Source: Gnetum montanum (lineage: Eukaryota > Streptophyta > Gnetopsida > Gnetales > Gnetaceae). Taken from it: a stretch of DNA of 64,000 nt. The position numbers were made by a program, and so were the translations under genes. Position 1 is the first letter of the stretch. The number at the start of each line of letters is the position of its first letter. Positions 10,641-22,279 of the stretch are shown here, piece by piece. The notes beneath the pieces are model-generated. The model made no database searches, was not told where the DNA came from, and was given only the letters and a program-made list of their open reading frames with translations. The DNA lies in contig MNCI01021461.1 in assembly GCA_015680685.1 (NCBI GenBank), positions 467,256 through 531,255 on the forward strand, read 5' to 3'.

Positions 10641-12853
10641 GATAAATAGTTAAGCATGGCTAGAATTAATAAATGGAAGGTTAGGATCCTTGCATGTTGG
10701 AAATATTGGGACTTGATCATACTTACCCCATTGGGGTTCACACACTTGATTAGAGTTGACATAGTGGGGAAAATTATAAGATGTGGTTAATTTATAAGGA
10801 ATTGACCCACTATGGTACTTGCGACTGTAAGATGGTATGCAAGGATTAACATGTCTCCCCATGTGGCTATATTCATTGGGCCTCATGGTTGTTGGACTAT
10901 TGAGTGGTGGCCCTGATAAGGTAACATGAGGTGTTGGGTTTGAAGAGGAAGATGCACAACAGTGTTGGATTTGTGCTAAGTCAGCGGATGTAGTGGCTTC
11001 TGAACTATGGTGTCCCTTTCAATGGTTATGTCTAAAGAAAGGATGCTTTCAACATTGTGAAGGGTTCCCACTGCTGTTGACAATAGCAACACAAGTAACG
11101 TTCATGGGTTGATGCTATGGTGCAAAACCTTCTGGCATAATTGATGGCGATGTAGAAGAATGTGAAGGATGAGAATGTTGTTGTTGAGAGAAAGTGTAAG
11201 GTACATGAGGTGGTGACCTTGGTAGAGAGGCCAGGAGTGGATAGTATTCCAGAGAATGATGATGATGAGGTGAAGTAGAGGATGATGATTTGGTTGGAGA
11301 AATAGGGTGTTGAACATAGTAAGCATTTAGCGTTGGGACATACAAAGGATACAGTTGGGTTAGCAATGGCTTCCCCCACAACTGGGACTTTTACCATTGT
11401 GGTTGAACCCAATATTTCTGTTGAAATCTGGGTGTAACATTCCTCCCCAATGCTCATGTAAATGTGACAAAACTGGGCATTGGCCTTTGGGGTGATTGTA
11501 CAGACAGACGTTGCATTGATATGAGAAGTTGGTAGTTGAGTTCTTATCCTTATTATCTTCTATCCTTTGTTCTAATTATTGCATGGTGTCCTGTCTTGTT
11601 TCTTGATTTGGCATAGTTTTACCTCTACCATTGTTAGCATATTCTCCATATTTTCTATGCACCCATTCCATCATCTTATTAATCTTTGCCTCAATTTCAT
11701 CTAGTGATTGTTGCATTAGCAAAGCTAGAAATTGTTTCACTTCCTCAAGGTGAGTTGATTTCTCCTCTTTATGGTGATGGACCTTTGCTAATTCAAGATT
11801 TTACTACCCACTTAATAAGCTCTTGGAATTGGTGGGTTTGTAGCTTGTATAGTTGACCTCAGGCATACATCCCTAGGGTCTCCCTTGTTTCATTACGAAG
11901 CCCATCCATGATATGATACGTTAGCCTTTCCTCAGAGAATCCATGGCTTAGGCAATTATTTAACAACGAATAGTATCTTTCTAAGGCCATGTCCAAGGGT
12001 TCATGTTGCCCCTATTTCCATTCCTGGATTTGTCTCCTCAAGGCTGACACTCTTACATAGGTTTGATATCTTTCATTAAATAGTTCTACCATTGTCGGCC
12101 AACGTTAAATTGATTTTGGTCTTAAGGACCTATACCATACTTTTGCTTGGCCAATGAGTGTCATAGGAAAGAGCTTAAGTTTTTACCACCCATTATCAAT
12201 ATTTTTCCATGTACAGGCATCATATAAGGCTTGTAAATGATGTTGCAAATCTAAATCATAGCCTCTTGAAAACTTGAAAAAGTTATTTAAATTAAGCCTG
12301 GGTAGATGGCTTTCCTTGCAATGCTTGTGGATATTCAAACAACCTCTTGTATATGCATTAGGCTCTTAGTGGCCAGTAGGGGTTCATCGTCACTAGGTAG
12401 GTTATGAATTTGTGAGTTGGGACGATGTTGTCTTCATTCAGGTTGCCATTTTTTACTTTGCCCGTGGGCTCGATTTTTAATTCTACACTGATCCCTTGAA
12501 AGATAGTCATCCATGTCATAATCTGACGTTGAAGGAGTAGAGGAAGAGAACGAACTATAAAACTTGTTATGACTTTTGTAAGTCTTCCAATCATCCCCAA
12601 GTAAGCTCTTGTTAGTTATTGAGAAGGTCCTATGCCTTTCAGGCCCCCTCGTTTTATGGGATGTCCCATCCTCACTAGAGGTGTTTGGGTTGGATGACAA
12701 AAGTTCTTGAGTATCGCTGGGGCATCCTTGAACATATGAAACTCCTACATAAGATTGAGTACTCCAAACTTTATCTTCATCATAAATTTTATTGGTTATC
12801 CAATGAATTTCCTCATCAATGGTTGCAGGATCATAGTATTTTGAGAGAGACAT
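10640..12853 (-). pseudogene. gag of element B
   Basis: Minus strand. The N-terminal part is open from 12853 (MSLSKYYDPATIDEEIHW and onward, 139 codons) and sits just after the primer site, as gag should. The capsid-like middle at ~11900-12350 parallels element C gag 44.6-45.2 kb, with several stops and shifts. The C-terminal Pro/Tyr/Ser-rich part (10650-11450) parallels C 45.7-46.1 kb. It would supply the capsid of the particle. The coding frame is broken, so it is not functional now. Product identity rests on position and on homology to C and D. Confidence 0.6.
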
Positions 12854-12967
12854 TGTTGTGAATTGTGTGTGACTTATTCACAATTACTTTCTTTCCAAAA
12901 GATACATCATTAATACTTTGTTACAGTGATCTTGTATGATATAACTAATCTAAATAACTAGCACTGT

Positions 12968-12985
12968 TCCCCAGCATCGGTGCCA
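12968..12985 (-). other. Primer binding site of element B (tRNA-Asp type)
   Basis: The minus strand reads TGGCACCGATGCTGGGGA next to the LTR. It differs at three positions from the TGGCGCCGTTGCCGGGGA primer site used by Athila-type elements and complementary to plant tRNA-Asp. Confidence 0.75.
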
Positions 12986-12986
12986 A

Positions 12987-14002
12987 TGATGAGTGGCGAG
13001 ATACCCCTACACTCAACCATATGAATACAAGCATGTACGCACAATCCAGTCAAACTCCGCAGATGGACTAGTTGTGGTATCTAGATAGTTACACATTGAT
13101 CATAGTTCACTGTCTTCCCACTTGGACTAGTATTACTTTTTCACGTATGGTTTAGCCCAAAGCTAGGTGTATGATGTGGTTCTAAACTAGAGCTACTCTT
13201 GGAGGCAATGGACAATAACTTTGATTAAGCTAAAAGAGAATGGGAGAAGAGAATCTAAGCTAGCCTAAGTGTGATGAGCATTTATCCTTAATCACCTATA
13301 CACATCTTGGACCTCATGTACTACTTCTAGGATTACCAAGCATATATTACTTGAGTGCTCCTAGATACGCTACTGGGATACCAAGTAGTCACACTTAAAT
13401 GCTCGTGATAAAGTTGTACTCATTCCACATTTAACAACATGAATAGTAAATTATGGTAAAGAAATATTAACTAAGAAAATAATAAATAATAATAACAATT
13501 AAACAATTAAAACTAAGTGAATGCTACAATGATGGAGTAATCTCGATCTTATTCCCGATCATGTGCATGTCCAAGTACGTCACACTCAAATAAATATTCT
13601 GTACAATTAAAAGCATCACACTGTGGGAATGCACTTGGGAAAATAGTCTAACTCTTGTGGAAAGAAGCTATAAGAGCTTTGCTACAACTTGAACAAAAGA
13701 TGCCTAAGTGTAGCTGGCATGCACTTATTTATAGCTAGAGAAAGATACTACATTAACGAGGGCATGTCAACACATGGATAGATGCATTGACATGGCCACA
13801 TTGATGCGGCCATGTTGACGAGACTTCATCAACGCGACCTAGTTGACGAGGGCCCGATATCAGGTGTCCAATAACAGGGGTCCAATATCGAGACTCATCA
13901 GATATCAGGGGTCCGATAATAGGGGTATGATATCAGCACTTGGTTAACAAGGGTCCGATATCAAGGGTTTGATATCAGCACCTGACAAACCATAATTCAT
14001 CA
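12987..14002 (-). repeat. Right (5') LTR of element B
   Basis: TGATGAGTGGCGAG to TTCATCA, 1016 bp. A minus-strand TATA box TATAAATA lies at ~13726-13733. U3 (13800-14000) holds a cluster of GATATC-containing repeats and CATTGAC/TTGACGAG motifs. Confidence 0.85.
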
Positions 14003-14700
14003 CTAGAAAAGGTTTAAATGAATGACATCCTTCAGTAACTCCAATAATGAAGTAGGGTATAGCAGCCCATTTTTTATGGAATCAATGCACACAAGAAGGT
14101 AGAGATATACATGAAGGAGTTGTAGATTGAAGACATGACCAAATACATGAAGGTTGTTATTTTATGATATGCAAAACTAGCAATGCGTATTATTGGAATG
14201 TTGTAGTAAGAACTTAAAAAGTAGGAGGCCAAATTATACCTCTTATACGACGGAGAGTTCAAGATTTAGAAGGGGATGAAATAAAATTTGGAGATAGCCA
14301 ATGTAAAGCTTGAGATTCTCAAAGCCAAATTTCAAAATTAGAAAATAGTTATAGAGAACCTCACCAAGAGAATGAAGGACCATGAGGAGTTGAAAAATAC
14401 AATGAAAGCATTTGACATCAAATGCAAGTAATTTTCTTCCTAGTTTATCAACACTAAGGAATTGTTCCTTACTTTGCCTTCCCCTTGGAATGTACTAACA
14501 AAAACTTTAGGTGATGCATCCTAGACAATCAACAAGCTTAGAAGAAAGTAAGAGAAGATGAAAGCACTACTAAATGCATTCAAACTACCTGAAAAAACAA
14601 TAGTAGTAGATGGGAAACCACAATAATAGCCAAGGCATGAGAAGCAATTGCAAGAGCCACCACCTCCTAGTACAACTTAAAGCATATGACTTGGAGCAAT
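14003..14700 (+). pseudogene. 3' ORF of gypsy element A2, second part
   Basis: It continues the coding sequence cut at 7689. CTTCAGTAACTCCAATAATG is the counterpart of 1095-1115 in element A. The sequence then follows element A colinearly through GAAGGAGTTGTAGATTGAAG (14114) to a FPCPW-like block, EKMKALLNAFKLP (near 14560-14590) and PPPPST. Stops and frameshifts are frequent. Confidence 0.55.
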
Positions 14701-14877
14701 TTTGTACATACTGACTAAGGCCATTATTCTAATGTATCCATTTTTGTCAAAGTCATATTGTAAGCACTCAAATAATTTTATCTATAATACGACACTTAAT
14801 TCTTAATTAGTCAATCATCTCATGCTTCCCTAATTTTGTAATTAATGTGCTCCCAATTTTTGTCAACTCAAGGTGCA

Positions 14878-15010
14878 TGATAAAAAGCAAGTGAGTCAAC
14901 TGTATCAACATAGCTCTCATTGTGTCAATGTATTAGCATTGATGTAGTCTTCATAATTGCCTATATAAATGCACATACACATCAAATTTATGGTACAATT
15001 TGGTTATTTT
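14878..15010 (+). mobile_element. Truncated LTR of element A2 (U3 plus TATA)
   Basis: It starts TGATAAAAAGC after AACTCAAGG, has GTCAAC/GTATCAAC motifs and a TATA-like CTATATAAATGC at 14961-14972, as in the element A LTR. The R-U5 part is not recognisable; sequence of a different gag-like protein follows. Confidence 0.45.
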
Positions 15011-15019
15011 ACATCCAAG

Positions 15020-15726
15020 ATTTACAAACCAACCAAAAAGAAAAAGCCTTGCTAATGGTTCTAGATGTCCCTTACAAAATTGAAAAGGAACAAGTAGCAT
15101 CGATTGAGAAAGTCATAGTTAATGAATGAATGCTAGTAAATGTTTAATTCAAGAAATTTAGTGACATTACAAATAGTGCAAGTAGCTCAAAGGAAAACAC
15201 ATATGTTCGTCCTAGTAGGTGAAACCATAATCAAATTACTACACCTTAATAACAAATACAACTTAGAAGTTCATTGCAAATCCATAATCATCCCAACCAA
15301 AACCAACCTAAGCCTATGAATGAAATGAAAACTTATGATCTTATAGAAGATCTAAAACAAGTTAAGGCTATTATATCCATGTATGAACTCTTATAATTTA
15401 AAGAAGCAAAAGAAGCTATACATGCATTAATCAATGAACTTAGAAATAAAGGTAATACTCTTATGAATAAAAGGAAAGATTTTTTTTTATTTTTTTTTGT
15501 AGATGGAGTTGGAATCCTTGAAATCCCTACCCTTTACCATCATGCTAAGAAGGACCAATCCCCTTTCCTGACTACTCTAATCATCTTGGAAAAGAATGTT
15601 CATAATTGAATCATGGATTTAGAAGCCATAATAAATGTAATACCCCTTAAGATATGCAAAACTTTACGAGGGAAAAATGATTCTCTAAACAAGAAGCACT
15701 ATTCAACTTAATGGATCAAACATATA
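15020..15726 (+). pseudogene. Old gypsy gag-protease remnant
   Basis: The plus strand reads, with stops, through QTNQKEKALLMVLDVPYKIE, a Lys/Glu-rich stretch, a T-run at 15480-15500, then GILEIPTLYHHAKKDQSPF and IMDLEAIINVIPLKICKTL. The last block resembles the active-site region of retroviral-type proteases (D-L-G-A changed to D-L-E-A). The lineage differs from the D and C proteases. The remnant is cut by the left LTR of element D; no continuation was recognised to the right of D. Confidence 0.45.
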
Positions 15727-16594
15727 TGATGAGTAGTGAGGTACACCCTATGCCCAACCATACGAATCACAAGCGTTCACACACAATCTAGTCGAATTCC
15801 ATGGATGGGACTAGTTGTGCATCTAGATCATTATGCCTTGATCGTAGTTCACTACCTCCACTTGGACTAGTGGTAGCTTTGTCATGTATGGTTTAGCCTA
15901 GAGTGAGGCATAGGATTATTGATGTTGTTTTGGCCTTATGCTACTCCTAATGATACTAAAGAAATCAATTATTTAAGTAGTTAATAATGGAAAGTAAAGT
16001 CTAAACTAACCTACAAGCGATGAGGATTCGTTCCCAGCTTGTTGTACATGTCCTAAACCAAGCAATAATGCTACTAGGATTACCAAGTGCCATGCTACTG
16101 GATGAACCAAGCAATAATGCTACTGGGATTACCAAGAAAATATGTGTTTATGCTCGAAATTGGTCATGCTTATTTTTCCAATTCATTAAAATGCATGGAA
16201 ACATAAATATTAACTAAGTACATATAATATAACTTACATTAACAGTAAATTTAATCTAAGTTAAAGTGCTACAATGAATAAGAATCAATCTTGATCTTCT
16301 TGCCATCCATAGAATGTGTCTAGGTACATTGCCACTCGAATAAGATGCCATACAACTAACTCAGATCCACATTGTGGGCACTCATTGACTATTTTCTAAG
16401 ACTATGGAATACAACTACAAGAGTTTAGCTACTATATTGACAAAGACTTACTTTCAAACCTTGCACCTATGCACTATATTTATAAGCTTGCACACATCCT
16501 ACAATATCAAATATCTAACATCGCTTCTTGCCCCCTAATATCAAGTATCCAATATCATGGCTTCAATAAGAGCTAGACAAAATAAACTTCATCA
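15727..16594 (-). repeat. Left (3') LTR of element D
   Basis: TGATGAGTAGTGAGGTACAC to CTTCATCA. A minus TATAAATA box lies at 16484-16477. A direct repeat AAGCAATAATGCTACT occurs at 16057 and 16109. It matches the two-part right LTR in organisation: the same CTACTAGGATTACCAAG block, TATA position and GTCAA-rich U3. Confidence 0.75.
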
Positions 16595-16604
16595 TACCTC
16601 CATG

Positions 16605-17221
16605 ATTGAATGAAAACTCGTCCTTGAGTTAACAAAATAGGACCTAGCTTTCTTTACAAAAAATTGGGAATTATTTTCTTGAAATCTCTTTTTCATATCT
16701 AGATAGATCAGCTATAGAAGGTTGGCTAGGAATCTACCACTCAAAGTGGTGCATTCAGGCAGAGAAGGTAGTGATTTTTCTTAGCCTCACTATGGGATTG
16801 AGGTGGAAGATGACAATTTTATAATGAATCCTCTCTATCAGTGTGAGCATGCCAAAATCCTTGTGGTCAACACCATAACACCGTTGCACACATTCTTTCT
16901 TGATGATCAGATCTATTTGCATTGGAATTTCAGTAAGATTTGCCCCAGTTTTAGGCAACCCAAGCATTGTAGTAATGGCCTATGCCAAGTAGGACACTGA
17001 GATGTTCTTAATTTTCACTATGGATCTAGGCCGCTTATTGTTTTAGAATAGGAATTTTTCTCCCATGTACCACTTCCTAGTGGAAGTCATGATTGCCCAC
17101 ATGGGAGAGGCCTTCAGCTAGTCCTATACTTCTGTTAGTGCATGCTCTAGGAAAGGGCCAAAATTTAACACCTGGAGCACTGATTTTTGGACCTCCCTTG
17201 ATTTAATCTGATTTAGAAAAG
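16605..17221 (-). pseudogene. 3' ORF of element D, distal part
   Basis: The minus strand reads RKWYMGEKFLF, stop, NNKRPRSIVKIKNISVSYL, then LGLPKTGANLTEIPMQIDLI. It is colinear with the A2 block at 5.96-6.15 kb (GEWYLGEISLF, then LKIKGITISYF). It is open from 16967 to 16755 and otherwise broken. Its proximal part lies beyond element F at 32467-32721. Confidence 0.55.
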
Positions 17222-18971
17222 TGAAACACCCTAAATTTTCAGGTCATTCTTGCTTCACTAGGTCTTCGCAATTTAGGTAGCATCATGTCATTTTAGCAAG
17301 AAGTGGATGTTTCGACTTTAGGCTATTTAGTTTGGCAAATTTTCTAGCTGGGTAATTCATCCAGTTAATAGCCTACTCAGAAACAATGTGGAGAGTTGTC
17401 AACTATGCTCAAAATGCACAAAATAGTTTGGCAAGTTTTCTAGTCAAGGAGTTTGCTATGCTACGCCACGCTATATAACGTAGTAGGCTTTGGGAGATAG
17501 TTGTTCGAATAGTCAACCGTAAATTGTTGCAAGACGAGGTGCTACACTATGCCACGCTACGCAGTGTCGCATAGCATAGTGAGAGCAAGATAGGAAGGCT
17601 TGGCTTACTTGGTGATTTCCAATTGTACTGAGTTAGCACCTCTAGCCTTCAAAAACAATTGCTTCGCTTGACTCCAAGTTTTTCAACAATCGCTCCTTCA
17701 CCAGAAAACGTCAAACTTAGCAAAAAGCAGGCCATGTCGATTGCTACGCTATGCAGTGTAGCACAGCGTAGCAACTCTATGAGAATAACGAAAGGCATCT
17801 CAAAGGGTAGGATCAGCAAGTTTGCAAGTTTCACAACGCAAAAAGCAAGGTTTTGCAAATTGCCGACGTTTTCGTGACTAAGGCCAGTTGCTACGCTATG
17901 CTGCGCTATGCAGCATACCACAACATAGCATAGTGTAGCAAGTATGCAAAAATAAGTTAGAGCACTTCAAAGGTTTCCGACACATGTAGTAGGATGCAAC
18001 GCAAGTTTTTGCCTTGAACTGGTGGCTACACTATGCTACGTTGCATAGCGTAGCAAGATGCTACGCTACGCCAACATGCTATGCTACAAAGCATGGTGCA
18101 GCATAGCACGTAATTGCGCTAATCAATGTATTTTATCCGTTTGCACCATTAAGTTCTAACAGTGCAATTACAAAGTGGCAGCCTTGTAATTATAGCATGG
18201 CAGGAACCTCCAACGATCATGCAAATCCAATGGTCATGCACGTCTATGTAGCATAGAGAATTCAACACAGGCCCAGGGCATATGGCGTCCAAACTGCATC
18301 TTTTGCGTGCCCTTGGTCCTATAAATACCCCAATGAGCAATGCCTAGAGGGATCTTTTGGTCAGCAAGTCAGTCAGTTGGTTGGTGAACTGGCTAGCAAG
18401 CAAGTAAGAAAGTTAGCACTACATTCTTGAGCATTGTAAACACCTTGTTTGACATTGTAAACAGTTGGCACTCTCATTTGGCATCTGTGCTACTCTTTCT
18501 TACTATTCTCATAGCATTTTGCATTGTTGACTCCTGAGTCCACATTCAAGCATATAGCTGCTTTGCTCAAAACATCTTGGTTACTCTTGGGATCTTTGTG
18601 CCCCTCAGTGTCGTGCAAACAATTGTATCCACCTTGACAGAGTGAAGCCACATTCCTGAAGAGATGCATTTTTCTAATTGCATTTTACCTTACTTTCGTG
18701 CTTATCTTTTCTTGCTTATCATTGCATTTTACATCATTTTCTATTCCTATTACGTTTAAAGATTATTTTATGTTGCAAATCCCATTTTCAAATTATCCGT
18801 TTACAAAAGGTTATATTAACATTGACTAAGTCCCTATCTGATTGATCAAATCATTCAAGGCACCCCGTTTCCATTTTATCCAGCATGACCCTTGCACAAA
18901 TTCGGGGTTAAGACTGTCACGATCGACGACCTCTCGGTGTTTTCTAGCCGCTGACATTTTCAGTTACAACA
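17222..18971 (+). repeat. 5' LTR of element F
   Basis: TGAAACACCC to TTACAACA. TATAAATA at 18320-18327. U3 is studded with clusters of GCTACGCTATGC and GCATAGCGTAGC words (17453-17580, 17738-17783, 17886-17940, 18026-18110) that can pair with one another. Downstream CTAGTGCTAGAAGGAG looks like a primer-site region, but I could not assign a tRNA. Confidence 0.85.
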
Positions 18972-19331
18972 GTTTTCTAGTGCTAGAAGGAGAGCCTTTA
19001 GTGCCCCTTACGGTGGTCTTATAAGCATTCTACACCCTGATACGCATCATGCGGTGCAGATTGATCGCTTCGATGGTTCCTCTGGAACCCTACCAAACAT
19101 AAAACCTTCGATAGCCAGTCACTCGCTCATTTTACGGTAGTCTTGCACATGTTTTGTACCCTATCGCGTACTAGCGTAAACGCGACACCCTTTTGTGGTT
19201 GTTTACGCATCGTATGGTACAGATCGGTCACTTGGATGATTCCTTTGGAATCCAGCAAGACATAAAGCCTTTTTTATTTCTTTTCAATTTTTTTGTTTTT
19301 CTCATTTGTAGAGCTATTTAGCTTCATAACG
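18972..19331 (+). other. Untranslated leader of element F
   Basis: It begins with the putative primer site. It contains two diverged copies of a ~130-bp block: TACGCATCATGCGGTGCAGA at ~19040 against TACGCATCGTATGGTACAGA at ~19204, each followed by a GGTTCCT/GATTCCTTTGGAA segment. No start codon leading into a long frame occurs before 19332. Confidence 0.5.
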
Positions 19332-21600
19332 ATGGCTTCCTTGAGCGCCGTTGCTAACACCTTCAATGTTGAGGTTCCCATCACAGTTCAAGGGATCACC
19401 GATGCCGAATAACTATTGAACCCGATGCTGTAAACACGTTGATCCCTTAGGATCCAAAACTGGGGACTTGAGGGCTTGGCCTAGTAGCATGAATGCTACA
19501 ACTTCCTCTATGCAAAGGTGCAAGCAAATATGCCCTTGGATGTGCACAAACTCGAAGAAAAATGTAGCTTTGTGTTCGCTTACTACGATGGGAAGGAGTT
19601 TGTTCCCACTCCCGGTTCTTTCATCCCTTTGACACAGATGAATCAATGGCTTCTAGACCAGCTGATCCAATTGGTTAGACTTAGGAAGTAGTAGGATACA
19701 GCATCTAACCATGATGATGCGTTCCAAGATGGACAGGAGGAACTTGATTCCCAATCCAACGATGGAGGTCAAACCAGTCCTGCTACAGTACCTCCTACCC
19801 AATCTTTCTGGACCAACCCATTGTTTGTCACCGCTCCCTTTGTAATCATGCCTACACTTTTGCAAACTCGCGATTACATCTGCTATAGGTAGCCATGTCA
19901 ACCCCTCGGCGTATCAATGCCCCTTTTCCCCTATTTTGTTTTCAGCCACAATTCCTTTGTAAACCGTTCATTAATCCATTCCTGTAGCGCATCACATGTC
20001 AATCACGGCTACCTTGCCACATGTTCACACCGTACCTACTTCATAGTCGCACGTAGCATCCACCTCCATTCTTGCATTCACACCTGTCCCACCATCAGTG
20101 GTGGGCCTAGGCCCGTCAACGTGGTGGACCCCATTCACTATTCCCCCTGCTACGCTACCATTGTACATGTCTCACATTCGCCATCAGGCATACTAAATGC
20201 CACAAATAATACAGCCCAACATGGGGATTTGGTCTATTCCACTAGCTATGCAAACAGTCTACCCCATGGTGCAACCCTCGGTTGTTGCTACAAAGGCACC
20301 ACCTGTCAGTTGGTGGATGCCATAAGCAACAGAGTTCACTGGGTCCATCCCAACGGCACCGTCGGTGGGTCACGTTGTCCCAACCATTCACATTGTCCCG
20401 AAATTTTCCCAACCATTCACATTGTCCCAGGGTCTAAACCAAGCATTCCAGCTTATCCAAACCCTCACTGAGGAAATAAAACATCTCAAGGCTATCGGGT
20501 CTGACACGGTACAAGTCATGGACTTTTACCAAGATGACCCCATCAACCTTGCAACCCCTGCACTGACGCTACCCCTAGGGATGTCCCTCCCACACTTCAT
20601 GAAGTACAACGGGGAGGGAGATCCCAAAGCACATTTTGTTACCTTTAGGTATGAATTTTTTCTGTTGCAATAATGGCCGCACACGATTATCTGTGTCTTT
20701 GCTATGTCCCTAGCCGAGAAAGCTTTAGATTGGTACCACACACTGCCACACTCATCTTTTTCAACCCTAGAGGAGCTTCTAACCTAGTTCATGATGCGCT
20801 TCAAGTATAACTTAAAGCCAAAAATCACACTGGATCAGTTGATGAGTGTGAAGTAGGATCCTCTCGAGCCGGTCCAAAAGTTCATCTAGCATTGGAGAGC
20901 AACCCTTAATGAAATTCGCAAGCCCATCGCGGAGGCCCACTTGCTAGCCATCCTTAAGGGTGCAGTGAATGACTTCATTAAGTCTAAACTATACTACCTC
21001 GCTCCTCGCACTCTTAGTCAGGCTTTCGCTCAAACTAAGAGCATACAAGATGCGGCCAAGGCAAGCAAAGTCCTAGCTTATGTTGCTTACAAGAACACCT
21101 TCACAAAGAAGGATAAGGGTAAGGCCCCAATAACCACAATGGTCATTGTGGCGATCGAAGCCAAGCCCAAACCTAATAACAATGGTAACAAGAACAACAA
21201 GAAAGTGGTCACACCCGCAGTTAACCCCGTGCCCAAGCAGGGCCACGCACCGCAACCTATCATATCCATGCCCAAGACATCTGCATAATCCAAACTGAAC
21301 TTTAAGCATAAAGATCCCTCAAAGTATACCCTGCTTCCTGGCAAACCTTTAAAGCTTCTAAAGCAGCTACTAGCAATGGGGCACATTCAACATAAGCAGA
21401 TGTCAGAGGAAGGAGTCGGGAAACACTAGCGCTACTGCAAGCTCCTTAGGAACCCCTCCTTGGCCTTGCCCAATGAGCCTCCAGTTCCTAAGGGTTTCAG
21501 GTTGGATCGGTTCTATGACTATCACCAATAGTGTGGTCACAATACAGATTACTGTCTAGCATTACAAGATGACATCCAAAGGATGATTGATTAAGGAAAA
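19332..21600 (+). pseudogene. gag of element F (Tat-like), broken
   Basis: It starts MASLSAVANTFNVEVPITVQ at 19332. The capsid core (20365-21290) reads LGMSLPHFMKYNGEGDPKAH, AMSLAEKALDWYHTLP, HLLAILKGAVNDFIKSKLY and LSQAFAQTKSIQDAAK, typical of Tat/Ogre-type Gag. A nucleocapsid-like block, DRFYDYHQ-stop-CGHNTDYC, lies at ~21505-21550. Stops at 20785, 20854, 20887 and 21529 are all TAG where relatives have Gln, and a frame change occurs near 20365. It is therefore inactive. The stretch to 22279 is the broken gag-protease linker. Confidence 0.7.
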
Positions 21601-22279
21601 TTAGTGTTGGATGAAAGCAACCTAGTACGTCCTGAAAATCAATCCCTGCACGTCTACACAGACTCCCTCAATGCCAATACTGCCAGTTATGTTATCAACA
21701 CCATCGGCATTGATAGTGATCCTAGGCCACCCCAACAGCTGTTTGTGATCTGCATGCCTCAGCGTAGCACACCAACACCACACGTGGCTAACGAAAGCTC
21801 GCAGCAACCGTTTTTCATGAGGGTCCCTACCTGGGAATCCACCCCCATGCCACTTGTTAGCAAAACCATGCCAACCCACCCGTTAACACTGTTAGCTCTG
21901 TTTGTCATCAGGGAGCCAACTTCTTCAATAGCCCCCATCCCGCGCAAGGTAGCTGCATAGCATTCTTATCTTAGAAAACAAGAAGTATGTTTCACAGGTG
22001 AGAAATTGAAGGGAAATACCACCCTAGGTATTTCCAAGCCCACGTCTTCACCTCTTGCGTCGATGCCCTCGTCACCAAAGAGGAACATTGCTACAACCAC
22101 ATAGTCTGCACCACCTTGCCAAAAAGGGTCTAAACCCAAATCCAAAATCGCCCCTCCTTAGGAAATTTGTCTTCTGGGACGAATAGAAGAGGAGAAAGGC
22201 AGTAAATAGGGGGGGTGGCCAGGACCTCTTGGATTCCCTCACTTAGGTCAAACAAGCTCTAAAACAAAAGAATACTACA

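Larger units (their letters stand above)
7690..14002 (-). mobile_element. Element B: gag-bearing, pol-less gypsy LTR element
   Basis: A complete minus-strand element of 6.3 kb. Two ~1-kb LTRs both begin TGATGAGTGGC and end TTCATCA. The flanking 5-bp sites are CTAGT (7685-7689) and CTAGA (14003-14007), an imperfect target duplication. A tRNA-Asp-type primer site abuts the right LTR and a G-rich polypurine tract (minus-strand CATGGGGGTA) abuts the left one. Internally only gag-like sequence and a shortened 3' ORF are recognisable; protease, RT, RNase H and integrase are missing. Element A2 coding sequence continues on both sides, which proves insertion into A2. It is probably non-autonomous and mobilised by a D-like relative. 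Confidence 0.85.

Noticed and set aside
11032-11457. 141-codon minus-strand frame in element B
   Set aside because: Low-complexity Ser/Thr/Phe-rich reading of the gag C-terminal region, with two competing frames of similar length; not a separate gene.
17453-18110. CRISPR-like array from repeated CTACGCTA words
   Set aside because: Word spacing is irregular, there are no uniform spacers, the sequence is in a plant LTR, and the same words recur inside the element.
19917-20471. 184-codon frame rich in His and Ser as a separate gene
   Set aside because: It is part of the F gag linker in a shifted frame. The capsid core continues in another frame from 20365.
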